Origin: Chryseosolibacter sp036402115
GTDB taxonomy: Bacteria > Bacteroidota > Bacteroidia > Cytophagales > Cyclobacteriaceae
NCBI GenBank assembly: GCA_036402115.1
Contig: DASWTM010000021.1
Location: 10,747 to 74,746, forward strand
Direction: 5' to 3'
DNA length: 64,000 nt
In this document: in pieces, positions 41,333 to 48,566 of the stretch
Layout: each line of letters opens with the position of its first letter
Position numbering within the stretch: the first letter of the stretch is position 1
Program-made: the position numbers and the translations under genes
The notes under the pieces: generated by a model
Seen by the model: the letters and a program-made list of their open reading frames with translations, nothing else
Database searches by the model: none
Told to the model about the DNA's origin: nothing

Positions 41333-42397
41333 ATGTCCATTCAGCTAGCGGCTTTAATTACATCTTTCGTAATCGCGTTTCTGATCCTGCCGGTCATTAT
41401 TAAGTATTCCCATAAGAAAAATATTTTAGACATTCCGGGTAGAAGAAAGATTCATAAAAAAGTAACGCCTTCGATGGGAGGCATCGCCATATTCGGTGGC
41501 TTTTTTGTGGCCAGTCTCATCTGGCTTGATTTGGCAAGTCTTGGCTATATACGCTTCATCCTGGTAGCGCTTTTTATCATATTTTTTATTGGTGTTCGGG
41601 ATGACCTTGTTCCGTTGAGGCCATACATTAAACTGCTCGGCCAGATCATGTCGGCTACTTTATTGGTTACGCTTTTTGACTTGAGGATCGACTCGTTCTA
41701 TGGGCTTTTTGGTGTCTACAACCTGCCGGATGCGGCAAGCTATATCCTTACTGTTTTTACCATTATTGTCATCACCAATTCTTTTAATCTGATTGACGGC
41801 TTGGATGGCCTTGCGGGCTCGATTGCCAGCGTTTCGCTTTTGACGTTTGGGATCTGGTTCTTTCTGGTGGGCGACACAACCTTTGGCGTGATTGCCTTCT
41901 CTATGTTGGGAGCAATACTGGCTTTCCTGATTTTCAACTGGGAACCATCGGAAGTGTTTATGGGCGACACTGGCGCCTTAGTAATTGGCATGTTCCTCGC
42001 TATAATGGTTATTCATTTCATGAACGCAAACTACGCCCTGCCAAGTGATAACCCGTTTAAATTTAACGCCACTATCGGAGCAGGTGCCTGTATAATCATG
42101 ATTCCCCTTGTCGATACGCTCCGCATCGTTATCCTGAGAGTTTCGAAAGGCCAATCACCTTTTCGTCCTGATAAAAGTCACGTGCATCACGCCATTATGC
42201 GTTTGGGGAAAACCCACAGTCAAACGACAATCATACTTGGGATAACCCAGCTTTTCTTTATCGCTGTTGCCGTGATTCTTAATTCGGTTGGCGATGTGTA
42301 TTTCCTCAGTGGAGTGATTATCTGTTCGATCATCCTCAGCGTCATTCTTGATCGCCTGATCCTGAAAAAACGTGACGTTAAAGAAATCCCGGACTAA
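41333..42397 (+). CDS. wecA: Undecaprenyl-phosphate sugar-1-phosphate transferase (WecA/TagO type)
   Basis: A 354-residue member of the MraY/WecA superfamily with about 10-11 transmembrane helices. It transfers a HexNAc-1-phosphate from UDP-HexNAc to undecaprenyl phosphate, starting polysaccharide assembly. Visible motifs are PGRRKIHKKVTPSMGGIAIF, GVRDDLVPLRPYIKL (the DDxx metal motif), NSFNLIDGLDGLAGS, EVFMGDTGALVIG and DKSHVHHAIMRLG (the HxHH basic loop). The HxHH loop distinguishes WecA from MraY. It stands alone with its own -7 box at the edge of the glycan region. Confidence 0.9.
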   Translation: MSIQLAALITSFVIAFLILPVIIKYSHKKNILDIPGRRKIHKKVTPSMGGIAIFGGFFVASLIWLDLASLGYIRFILVALFIIFFIGVRDDLVPLRPYIKLLGQIMSATLLVTLFDLRIDSFYGLFGVYNLPDAASYILTVFTIIVITNSFNLIDGLDGLAGSIASVSLLTFGIWFFLVGDTTFGVIAFSMLGAILAFLIFNWEPSEVFMGDTGALVIGMFLAIMVIHFMNANYALPSDNPFKFNATIGAGACIIMIPLVDTLRIVILRVSKGQSPFRPDKSHVHHAIMRLGKTHSQTTIILGITQLFFIAVAVILNSVGDVYFLSGVIICSIILSVILDRLILKKRDVKEIPD

Positions 42398-42438
42398 TAT
42401 ATTTTCAATTCGTATTTTTACCTCTTGACGATTTTACG

Positions 42439-43476
42439 ATGGACAAACAAATCAGCAGCCTGTTAGAGGAAGTAAGGGTTTTTACCGCGAAAACGAAAAG
42501 CGACCTGGAGGCTTTCCGCCTGAAATACATCAGTAAAAAAGGTGCGATTGCTGAGCTTTTTGATAATCTGAAGCAGGTGCCGGCAGAGCAGAAAAAAGAG
42601 TTTGGAAAAATTCTCAACGAACTCAAGCAGGCAGCAGAGGCAAGATTTTCTGAGTTGAATGAAAAATTGCAGTCAGCAACAGAAGTGAAGACTGATATTG
42701 ACCTGACGTTGCCTCCAATCCCATATAAGGTAGGGAACCTTCATCCGCTCACGCTGACAAAAAATCGTATCATCGAAATCTTTGAGCGACTTGGTTTTAA
42801 CGTGGCGGACGGTCCTGAGATTGAAGATGACTGGCATAATTTCTCTGCTCTAAATTTTCCTGCTAACCACCCTGCGCGCGAAATGCAGGATACATTTTTT
42901 ATTGAGAAAAAAAATGAAGAAGGTGGTGATGTGTTGCTGCGTACACACACATCCAATGTGCAGATCAGGTTACTACAAAGCCAGAAGCCTCCCGTGCGTG
43001 CGATCATGCCCGGCCGAGTTTATCGCAACGAAGCCATTTCCGCGCGGGCACACTGTTTCTTTCATCAGGTGGAAGGGTTGTATGTTGATCGCAACGTAAG
43101 CTTCGCTGACCTGAAGCAAACACTCTTTCATTTTGCTAAGGAAATGTATGGCAAAGACATCAAGCTACGTCTCCGTCCATCGTTCTTTCCATTCACGGAG
43201 CCGAGCGCTGAAATTGACGTGACCTGTCTTATCTGCAAAGGGCAAGGCTGTGTCGTGTGCAAGCGTAGCGGCTGGGTGGAAATCGCGGGTGCTGGAATGG
43301 TTCATCCGAATGTGCTACGCAACTGCGGAGTTGACCCTGAAGAATTCACAGGATTCGCCTTCGGCATGGGTATCGAGCGTGTTACACAACTCCGCTTTCA
43401 GGTAAATGATCTTCGATTATATTCTGAAAATGACGTACGCTTCCTGCGTCAATTCCATTCCGAGGGAATTGCATGA
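42439..43476 (+). CDS. pheS: Phenylalanyl-tRNA synthetase alpha subunit
   Basis: A 345-residue class II aminoacyl-tRNA synthetase subunit. The N-terminal coiled coil (about residues 1-85) binds tRNA. The catalytic domain shows HPLTLTKNRIIEIFERLGF, DTFFIEK, LLRTHTSNVQIR (motif 2 region), MPGRVYRNEAISARAHCFFHQVEG and the motif 3 GFAFGMGIERVTQLRF. C-terminal cysteines VTCLICKGQGCVVCKRSGWVE form the zinc-like knuckle seen in many Bacteroidota PheS proteins. Its stop overlaps the next start by 4 bases. Confidence 0.97.
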   Translation: MDKQISSLLEEVRVFTAKTKSDLEAFRLKYISKKGAIAELFDNLKQVPAEQKKEFGKILNELKQAAEARFSELNEKLQSATEVKTDIDLTLPPIPYKVGNLHPLTLTKNRIIEIFERLGFNVADGPEIEDDWHNFSALNFPANHPAREMQDTFFIEKKNEEGGDVLLRTHTSNVQIRLLQSQKPPVRAIMPGRVYRNEAISARAHCFFHQVEGLYVDRNVSFADLKQTLFHFAKEMYGKDIKLRLRPSFFPFTEPSAEIDVTCLICKGQGCVVCKRSGWVEIAGAGMVHPNVLRNCGVDPEEFTGFAFGMGIERVTQLRFQVNDLRLYSENDVRFLRQFHSEGIA

Positions 43477-44330
43477 TGAAACAAATACGCTCAGTCGGAA
43501 TTGTCGGTGCCGGCACCATGGGCCAGGGAATCGCTCAGGTGTGTGCCAGCGCGGGCTTCTCGGTTCTGTTATTTGATATTCAGCCTTCCCTGGTGGAAAG
43601 TGCGGTTACCAAAATATCGACATCCCTTCAATCGCTTGTTGAGAAAAATAAAATATCCTCCGAAGACCGGTCACAGACTATTGCGCGCATTTCCACCGTT
43701 GCCAGTCTTGATGCACTTCAATGTGACTTGATCATTGAAGCTGCGGTGGAGAATTTGAGCGTAAAACATAAAATATTTTCACAGCTTGAAGCTTCCGTTA
43801 AGGACGAGGCAATTCTTACATCAAACACATCGTCCATTCCGATAACGCAGATTGCATCAGTTTTAAAAGCAACTCACCGGTTTGCTGGTTTGCACTTCTT
43901 CAATCCGGCACCAGTAATGAAGCTTGTGGAAATTGTGAAAGGCGCGCAGACGTCTGAGGAGACAGTCGAAGTTCTTAAAACCTTCTGTCATGCAATTCAA
44001 AAGCAGCTCGTTATTGCATACGATTCGCCCGGCTTTATCGTTAACAGGGTGGCGAGACATTTTTATGTTGAATCGCTAAAGCTGATGGAAGAAAATGTGG
44101 CCAGTGTTCCAACGATCGATGCGCTGCTTCGGACTTCAGGTTTCAAGATGGGGCCCTTCGAACTGATGGATCTTATTGGCGTAGATGTAAATTTTGCTGT
44201 CACCTCATCGATGTACAACTCCTTTCATCAGGATCCGAAGTTCAGGCCGAGCAGGATTCAACAGCAGAAAGTAGATGCCGGCCATCACGGGCGAAAAACG
44301 GGAAAGGGATTTTATGACTATTCGAAATAA
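43473..44330 (+). CDS. 3-hydroxyacyl-CoA (3-hydroxybutyryl-CoA) dehydrogenase
   Basis: A 285-residue NAD-dependent dehydrogenase of the FadB-C/PaaH/Hbd type. VGIVGAGTMGQGIAQVCASAGFSVLLFDI is the Rossmann fold, ILTSNTSSIPIT and GLHFFNPAPVMKLVEIV contain the catalytic Asn/His (His in HFFNP), and the C-terminal dimerisation domain has DSPGFIVNRV and RKTGKGFYDY. It oxidises short-chain 3-hydroxyacyl-CoA in fatty acid or aromatic degradation. Two in-frame ATGs (43473, 43476) are possible. The first overlaps the pheS stop. Confidence 0.93.
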   Translation: MMKQIRSVGIVGAGTMGQGIAQVCASAGFSVLLFDIQPSLVESAVTKISTSLQSLVEKNKISSEDRSQTIARISTVASLDALQCDLIIEAAVENLSVKHKIFSQLEASVKDEAILTSNTSSIPITQIASVLKATHRFAGLHFFNPAPVMKLVEIVKGAQTSEETVEVLKTFCHAIQKQLVIAYDSPGFIVNRVARHFYVESLKLMEENVASVPTIDALLRTSGFKMGPFELMDLIGVDVNFAVTSSMYNSFHQDPKFRPSRIQQQKVDAGHHGRKTGKGFYDYSK

Positions 44331-44775
44331 ATCGATTCTTGCTACGGTTTCCCTGCTAATTCTTTTCATGATACAGGCAAGTTCGTGCAAGCCGGACCTG
44401 CGAGACGATGCAATTCCATATCTCACTTTCGGTTCGGTGTATATGAATCTAAATCTGCCGGAATACACTTCGCTGAAAACGGATGGAGGTTTTTATTATT
44501 ATGATGATGCCGGGGTCAGAGGTCTGATCATCTACCGCCAGAATGCATCCACCTATCATGTTTATGAACGCAATTGCTCCTTTCAGCCAAACGAAGCGTG
44601 TGCTACCGTGAATGTGCATGTAACCAGGTTATTCATGGAAGATCCGTGTTGCCAGTCGCATTTCGATTTTATTACGGGAAATCCAACGCAGGGTGCAGCG
44701 TGGAGACCGCTGCGAAAATACTTCAGTGCAGTGAATGGTACTGATCTTACGATCACCGATGAAATAATTCAATAG
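44314..44775 (+). CDS. Degenerate Rieske-like lipoprotein
   Basis: A 153-residue predicted lipoprotein. A hydrophobic signal (residues 8-22) ends in ASSC with Cys25 as lipidation site. The C-terminal part resembles a Rieske [2Fe-2S] domain: NCSFQPNEAC (Cys88, Cys96), then DPCCQSHFD (Cys113-x-x-His116) and GAAWRPLRKYFSAVNGTDLTIT, the usual GPAxxPLxxY ending. The first ligand motif, C-x-H in true Rieske proteins, reads C-S-F, so one histidine ligand is missing and cluster binding is doubtful. The start at 44314 overlaps the dehydrogenase gene by 17 bases. The 3' end lies 2 bases from the convergent moxR. Confidence 0.65.
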   Translation: MTIRNKSILATVSLLILFMIQASSCKPDLRDDAIPYLTFGSVYMNLNLPEYTSLKTDGGFYYYDDAGVRGLIIYRQNASTYHVYERNCSFQPNEACATVNVHVTRLFMEDPCCQSHFDFITGNPTQGAAWRPLRKYFSAVNGTDLTITDEIIQ

Positions 44776-44777
44776 TG

Positions 44778-45746
44778 TTAGCGCATCAGACGCTCAATAA
44801 TTTCATCAACGGAAATGCCTTCCGCTTCTGCTTTAAAGTTCCTTACAATACGATGACGCAAAACAGGCTTTGCAATTGCTTCAACGTCTTCGATGTCAGG
44901 AGAATATTTTCCGTTTAGCAACGCATTACATTTCGCGCCTAGGACAAGATACTGTGAAGCTCGGGGCCCTGCTCCCCACTCCAGGTAATCGCGGGCGATA
45001 GCCGAAGCGTTAGGAACTCCCGCGCGTGTTTTGTTGGCAAGTGAAACAGCATACTCCACAACATTATCAGCGACAGGAACGCGTCTCACCAGGTGCTGGT
45101 AGGTAGTGATTTCCTCTCCCGTTAATATCTTATTTACAGTTTTGGGTTCATCGCTCGTGGTTGCTTTTACCACGTTCACTTCATCCTTAAAAGAAGGATA
45201 GGTGAGCATGATGTTGAACATGAAACGGTCAAGCTGTGCTTCCGGCAACGGATAAGTTCCCTCCTGCTCAATTGGGTTTTGAGTCGCCAACACAAAGAAA
45301 GGCCGCGGCAATTCATAACGCTGTCCTGCAATCGTCACAGCATATTCCTGCATCGATTCAAGCAAAGCTGCCTGCGTCTTAGGAGGCGTCCGGTTGATCT
45401 CGTCAGCCAGGATGATGTTAGCAAAAACAGGCCCACGCACAAACTTGAAGTTGCGTTCACGATCCATCGTTTCTGCTCCGACAATATCGGAGGGCATCAG
45501 ATCGGGTGTAAACTGGATTCGCTTAAATTGAAGCTCAAGGGATGTGGCGATGGTTTGAACAAGCAAAGTTTTTGCAAGCCCAGGAACACCGACCAATAAC
45601 GAATGGCCCTGGCAAAAGATCGCGGTGAGCACCTGCCGAACAACCTCATCCTGACCAATTACTACTTTCGATATCTCCGCTTTTAACTTCTGATAAGAGG
45701 AAGCCAGGCTGTTTGCTGCTTCTACGTCACTTGCAAATTTTGTCAT
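44778..45746 (-). CDS. moxR: MoxR-family AAA+ ATPase
   Basis: A 322-residue AAA+ ATPase. LLVGVPGLAKTLLVQ is Walker A, IILADEINRTPPKTQAALLESMQE is Walker B with the MoxR signature, VLATQNPIEQEGTYPLPEAQLDRF is sensor 1 plus the MoxR block, and AIARDYLEWGAGPRASQYL is in the lid. MoxR ATPases act as chaperones for maturation of VWA-domain partner complexes, usually encoded directly downstream. Here the next minus-strand position is taken by the convergent lipoprotein gene, so the usual DUF58/VWA partners are not adjacent. Confidence 0.93.
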   Translation of the reverse strand: MTKFASDVEAANSLASSYQKLKAEISKVVIGQDEVVRQVLTAIFCQGHSLLVGVPGLAKTLLVQTIATSLELQFKRIQFTPDLMPSDIVGAETMDRERNFKFVRGPVFANIILADEINRTPPKTQAALLESMQEYAVTIAGQRYELPRPFFVLATQNPIEQEGTYPLPEAQLDRFMFNIMLTYPSFKDEVNVVKATTSDEPKTVNKILTGEEITTYQHLVRRVPVADNVVEYAVSLANKTRAGVPNASAIARDYLEWGAGPRASQYLVLGAKCNALLNGKYSPDIEDVEAIAKPVLRHRIVRNFKAEAEGISVDEIIERLMR

Positions 45747-45781
45747 GTACGGTAGTTTTCTTCAATTCAATGTCAACTGCT

Positions 45782-46201
45782 CTAGCGCGTGGTTCGCTCA
45801 ACCTTTACGATAAAGTATTTCGTGTCGCCTCTCCAGGGGAAAGTGGTATAACGTTTTATGTAATGAAGGTTGACGCGTTCCCCCGTCAGCGCCACTTCCT
45901 GCAATTGTTTCAAAACTTCTTCCTGGGAAGTCTCAACAGAAAAATCGAACGCTTCCATTATCGGATTGGCACCTTTGAGTGCCCCGAACGTCTGGAGGTT
46001 GAGCTGGCCTTCATACGTCTTAAATAGCATGCCTTTCTTACTGATGCGCAAAATGGTTCCTGCTCTCACGCCTTCATCATACACACCCCAGTACATAAAG
46101 CTAACAAAGCCAAGGCCAATCACAAGGATGATCGTCAGGAGGATCTTCACCACTCGTTTTGCGGTAGATTTGATCCGTTGTCCCAGGGTCAGTGTTTCCA
46201 T
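45782..46201 (-). CDS. Conserved membrane-anchored protein of unknown function
   Basis: A 139-residue protein with one N-terminal transmembrane helix (about residues 18-38) after a basic segment (GQRIKSTAKRVVK), then a soluble domain with GTILRISKKGMLFKTYEGQLNLQTFG and a C-terminal VNLHYIKRYTTFPWRGDTKYFIVKVE. Homologues in Bacteroidota are sometimes labelled 6-phosphogluconate dehydrogenase, but none of the motifs of that enzyme is present and the size is far too small. Function unknown. It lies 35 bases upstream of moxR on the same strand. Confidence 0.75.
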   Translation of the reverse strand: METLTLGQRIKSTAKRVVKILLTIILVIGLGFVSFMYWGVYDEGVRAGTILRISKKGMLFKTYEGQLNLQTFGALKGANPIMEAFDFSVETSQEEVLKQLQEVALTGERVNLHYIKRYTTFPWRGDTKYFIVKVERTTR

Positions 46202-46345
46202 CGGATTCAGGTTAGGTAACGAAAATAAGAAACGTTAAAGATAAGTGACATACCACTTACCATAAAGTTTCGTCAAATCAGGCGGGGTTTACGTTGATGT
46301 CAGCGAGCTTATCGAAGGTGAAATAAATTGTTTGAAGGAGCTCGA

Positions 46346-46900
46346 TTACACCGTCATGATCTCAGCTTCCTTCTTTTTCATAAGGGCATCGATTCGCGCG
46401 CTATAATCATCGGTAAGTTTTTGAACCTGCTCTTCGGCATTTTTTACATCGTCTTCAGAAACTCCTTTGATCTTTTTTAGCTGTTCGTTGATCTCTTTCC
46501 GGATGCTGCGGATACTCACCTTTCCATGCTCGCACTCACCACCAACTTGCTTCACCAGCTGGCGTCTGCGTTCCTCGGTGAGCATGGGAATGTTGATGAT
46601 TACCTGTTGTCCGTCATTTTGTGGATTCAGCCCAAGGTTTGCATCACGTATTGCCTTTTCAATTTCATGGATAAGACCTTTTTCCCATGGCTTGATAAAA
46701 ATGGTGCGCGCGTCTGGTGTTGTCATCGAAGAAACCTGGTTCAGCGGAGATTGTGCTCCATAATAAGGAACCATAATACCATCAAGCATTGAAGGGTTCG
46801 CTTTTCCTGCTCTGATCTTGGTTAGCTCAGCAGCAACGTGGTTGAGCGCCTTGTTCATCAGGTCTTTTGCTTCATCAAGGTATAATTCGAGTTCTTCCAT
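46346..46900 (-). CDS. frr: Ribosome recycling factor
   Basis: A 184-residue protein that, with EF-G, dissociates ribosomes after termination. Conserved blocks are visible: LTKIRAGKANPSMLDGI, YYGAQSPLNQVSSMTTPDARTIFIKPWEK, AIRDANLGLNPQNDGQQVIINIPMLTEERRRQLVKQV, and a C-terminal helix EEQVQKLTDDYSARIDALMKKKEAEI. The length is standard. It follows pyrH by 15 bases, the order common in bacteria, so the two are co-transcribed. Confidence 0.97.
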   Translation of the reverse strand: MEELELYLDEAKDLMNKALNHVAAELTKIRAGKANPSMLDGIMVPYYGAQSPLNQVSSMTTPDARTIFIKPWEKGLIHEIEKAIRDANLGLNPQNDGQQVIINIPMLTEERRRQLVKQVGGECEHGKVSIRSIRKEINEQLKKIKGVSEDDVKNAEEQVQKLTDDYSARIDALMKKKEAEIMTV

Positions 46901-46915
46901 AACGTAAAAAATATT

Positions 46916-47623
46916 CTAGCTGATTAATGTTCCGGCCTCTTCTCCGTTCACCACCTTCAACAAGTTTCCTTTTTTATTCATATCAAAAACAATGATCGGC
47001 AGCTTGTTCTCCTGGCATAGCGTGAAAGCCGTCATGTCCATGATGTTAAGATTTTTTTCGTACGCTTCCTGGAATGAAAGCCGTTGGTAGCGGGTAGCCG
47101 TTGGTACTTTCTCAGGATCAGCCGTGTAAACGCCATCAACACGTGTTCCTTTTAATACGACATTTGATTGTGTCTCAATCGCCCGCAATGCAGCAGTAGA
47201 ATCAGTAGTAAAATAAGGATTTCCAATACCGGCTCCGAAAATCACAATCCTGCCTTTTTCAAGGTGGCGAATGGCTCTTCGTCTGATAAATGGCTCGCAC
47301 ACCTGCTCCATCTTTATTCCAGACATGAGGCGTGTGTACATGCCGTGTCTTTCGAGTGCACTTTGCAACGCCATTCCGTTTACTACCGTTGCAAGCATTC
47401 CCATGTAATCGCCCTGAACGCGGTCGATGCCGAGAGTTTCAGCCTGTCCGCCTCGGAAAATATTTCCACCACCGATAACAATAGCAATCTCAACACCTTT
47501 TTCGCGGATGGCTTTGATTTCTTCACTGTACTGCTCCAAAACAGCCGGATCAATGTTGGTCGATTTGTTTTTTCCCTGCAGGGCCTCGCCACTTAACTTG
47601 AGTAGAATGCGTTTATATTTCAT
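46916..47623 (-). CDS. pyrH: UMP kinase
   Basis: A 235-residue amino-acid-kinase-fold enzyme phosphorylating UMP to UDP. RILLKLSGEALQG is the N-terminal phosphate loop, AIVIGGGNIFRGGQAETLGIDRVQGDYMGMLATVVNGMAL is the PyrH signature, IVIFGAGIGNPYFTTDSTAALRA and TRVDGVYTADPEKVPTA are the ATP/UTP-site blocks. UDP feeds both RNA and the UDP-sugar pathways of the glycan locus. First gene of the pyrH-frr pair. Confidence 0.97.
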   Translation of the reverse strand: MKYKRILLKLSGEALQGKNKSTNIDPAVLEQYSEEIKAIREKGVEIAIVIGGGNIFRGGQAETLGIDRVQGDYMGMLATVVNGMALQSALERHGMYTRLMSGIKMEQVCEPFIRRRAIRHLEKGRIVIFGAGIGNPYFTTDSTAALRAIETQSNVVLKGTRVDGVYTADPEKVPTATRYQRLSFQEAYEKNLNIMDMTAFTLCQENKLPIIVFDMNKKGNLLKVVNGEEAGTLIS

Positions 47624-47682
47624 TTTGTAGTATTCAGGCAGAATTTATCAAACCCAGCCGGGCAGGATAATTTTAAGCTGTG

Positions 47683-47690
47683 CAAATATA
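47683..47690 (-). promoter_or_regulatory. -7 box of pyrH-frr
   Basis: On the minus strand TATATTTG (TAnnTTTG) lies 60 bases upstream of the pyrH ATG. A TTTG (reverse of 47716-47719) sits 25 bases further upstream, slightly longer than the usual spacing and inside the end of the BCCP gene. Motif-based. Confidence 0.4.
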
Positions 47691-47714
47691 GGGAAGTAAT
47701 AAAAATAGCGAGGT

Positions 47715-48209
47715 TCAAAATTCAATCAGAACCTGATTTTTTTCCACGCTATCGCCTTTTTTGGCCTTAACTGATTTAACAGTGCCTTCGCCCGGTGCCT
47801 TGATGATGTTCTCCATCTTCATGGCTTCAAGAATGAGCAGCGGATCACCCTGTTTAACAGCATCTCCTGCCTTCACCTTCAGGTCAATGATCAATCCAGG
47901 CATCGGTGCCTTGATCACAACCGTCTTGTTGGCAGAGGCTCCGCTCATCCCCATTTTTTCGAGCAGCAAATCAAAGCGATCCTTCACGCTCACGGGGATC
48001 ACTTTCCCGTTGATCTTGATGGAAAACGTTTTCGTAGCATAGTCCGCTTTCACCAGCTCAGCCCGATAGCTTTCATTGTTGTAGATGATGTGAAAGTAGC
48101 CATCGGAAATCGTAACGAGGTTCCAGTCAACGGGCTGGTTGTTGATGCTGATTCCATTTTCGGATGAAGTAATTTCAAATTTCGATTGATTTGCAGCAGC
48201 GGTGAACAT
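47715..48209 (-). CDS. Biotin carboxyl carrier protein (biotin/lipoyl-binding)
   Basis: A 164-residue protein whose C-terminal 75 residues form a biotinyl domain. MPGLIIDLKVKAGDAVKQGDPLLILEAMKMENIIKAPGEG contains the AMKM biotinylation site (Lys about 132 of the chosen frame). The N-terminal half (FEITSSENGISINNQPVDWNLVTISDG, YRAELVKADYATKTFSIKINGK) is the domain found in Bacteroidota carrier subunits of acyl-CoA (propionyl/methylcrotonyl-type) carboxylases. The ATG at 48209 (MFTAAANQSKF) matches family N-termini better than a GTG 33 bases upstream. The carboxylase subunits are not in the window. Confidence 0.87.
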   Translation of the reverse strand: MFTAAANQSKFEITSSENGISINNQPVDWNLVTISDGYFHIIYNNESYRAELVKADYATKTFSIKINGKVIPVSVKDRFDLLLEKMGMSGASANKTVVIKAPMPGLIIDLKVKAGDAVKQGDPLLILEAMKMENIIKAPGEGTVKSVKAKKGDSVEKNQVLIEF

Positions 48210-48294
48210 GAGGCAAATATGCAGATTATCATCGATCTGCACATCGTTCGCCTTGATTTTTAAGCATCACAAAAGGCGCGAACGAACCGGCTGA

Positions 48295-48327
48295 TTTGCT
48301 GAATTCAAATTTTCCGCTATACCTTTG
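48295..48327 (+). promoter_or_regulatory. Promoter of the TPP riboswitch / TonB receptor transcript
   Basis: TTTG at 48295-48298 (-33) and TACCTTTG at 48320-48327 (-7, TAnnTTTG) are 21 bases apart, which is good Bacteroidota spacing. The predicted transcript starts near 48333, leaving about 70 bases before the TPP aptamer and about 235 bases before the receptor ATG. Confidence 0.55.
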
Positions 48328-48373
48328 TAACACTGAAACCGGATTCCTTATTTCTTTGATTTTTGGAATTTGG

Positions 48374-48391
48374 TCCCGATAGCTATCGGGA
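48374..48391. repeat. 18-bp perfect palindrome in the leader
   Basis: TCCCGATAGCTATCGGGA reads the same on both strands. It lies between the promoter and the TPP aptamer. I recall the same palindrome as a frequent dispersed motif in Bacteroidota genomes, but cannot count copies here. It could form a short hairpin in the leader RNA or serve as a DNA-binding site. Confidence 0.6.
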
Positions 48392-48400
48392 TGGTATTTA

Positions 48401-48484
48401 TTACTGAGGGGTGCCTAAAAATAACGGGCTGAGATTATACCCATTGAACCTGATGCCGATAATGCGGCCGAAGGGAGGCAAGTT
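48401..48484 (+). promoter_or_regulatory. TPP riboswitch (THI element)
   Basis: The thi-box consensus is nearly complete: GAGGGGTGCC (48406-48415), GGGCTGAGATTATACCC (48426-48442) for the P2/P3 core that binds the pyrimidine moiety, TTGAACCTGATG (48444-48455), and CGATAATGCGGCCGAAGGGA (48457-48476) for the pyrophosphate-sensor helices. It lies in the leader of a TonB-dependent receptor gene, as is common for thiamine-uptake receptors in Bacteroidota. A strong hairpin without a U-tract follows at 48484-48506, so control by transcription termination is not evident and translational control is possible. Confidence 0.93.
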
Positions 48485-48506
48485 TCCCGCCAATGTCAGG
48501 CGGGAA
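48484..48506 (+). repeat. 8-bp stem hairpin after the TPP aptamer
   Basis: TTCCCGCC (48484-48491) and GGCGGGAA (48499-48506) form a perfect 8-bp stem with a 7-base loop AATGTCA. It starts within the 3' edge of the aptamer and is not followed by a run of T, so it is not a standard intrinsic terminator. It may be the expression platform or a small palindromic repeat lodged in the leader. Confidence 0.6.
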
Positions 48507-48566
48507 CAGGTTAAACATAAGCAATGCATTCCCCTGTGTGTTGCGGGTTTAAACCAAAACAAAAAA

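Noticed and set aside
45782..46201. 6-phosphogluconate dehydrogenase label for the 139-residue membrane protein
   Set aside because: The protein lacks the Rossmann motif and the size of that enzyme; the label seen on homologues is probably an error.
48411..48566. In-frame extension of the TonB receptor by 52 codons upstream of 48567
   Set aside because: It translates the TPP riboswitch and hairpin; the signal peptide starts at the ATG at 48567.
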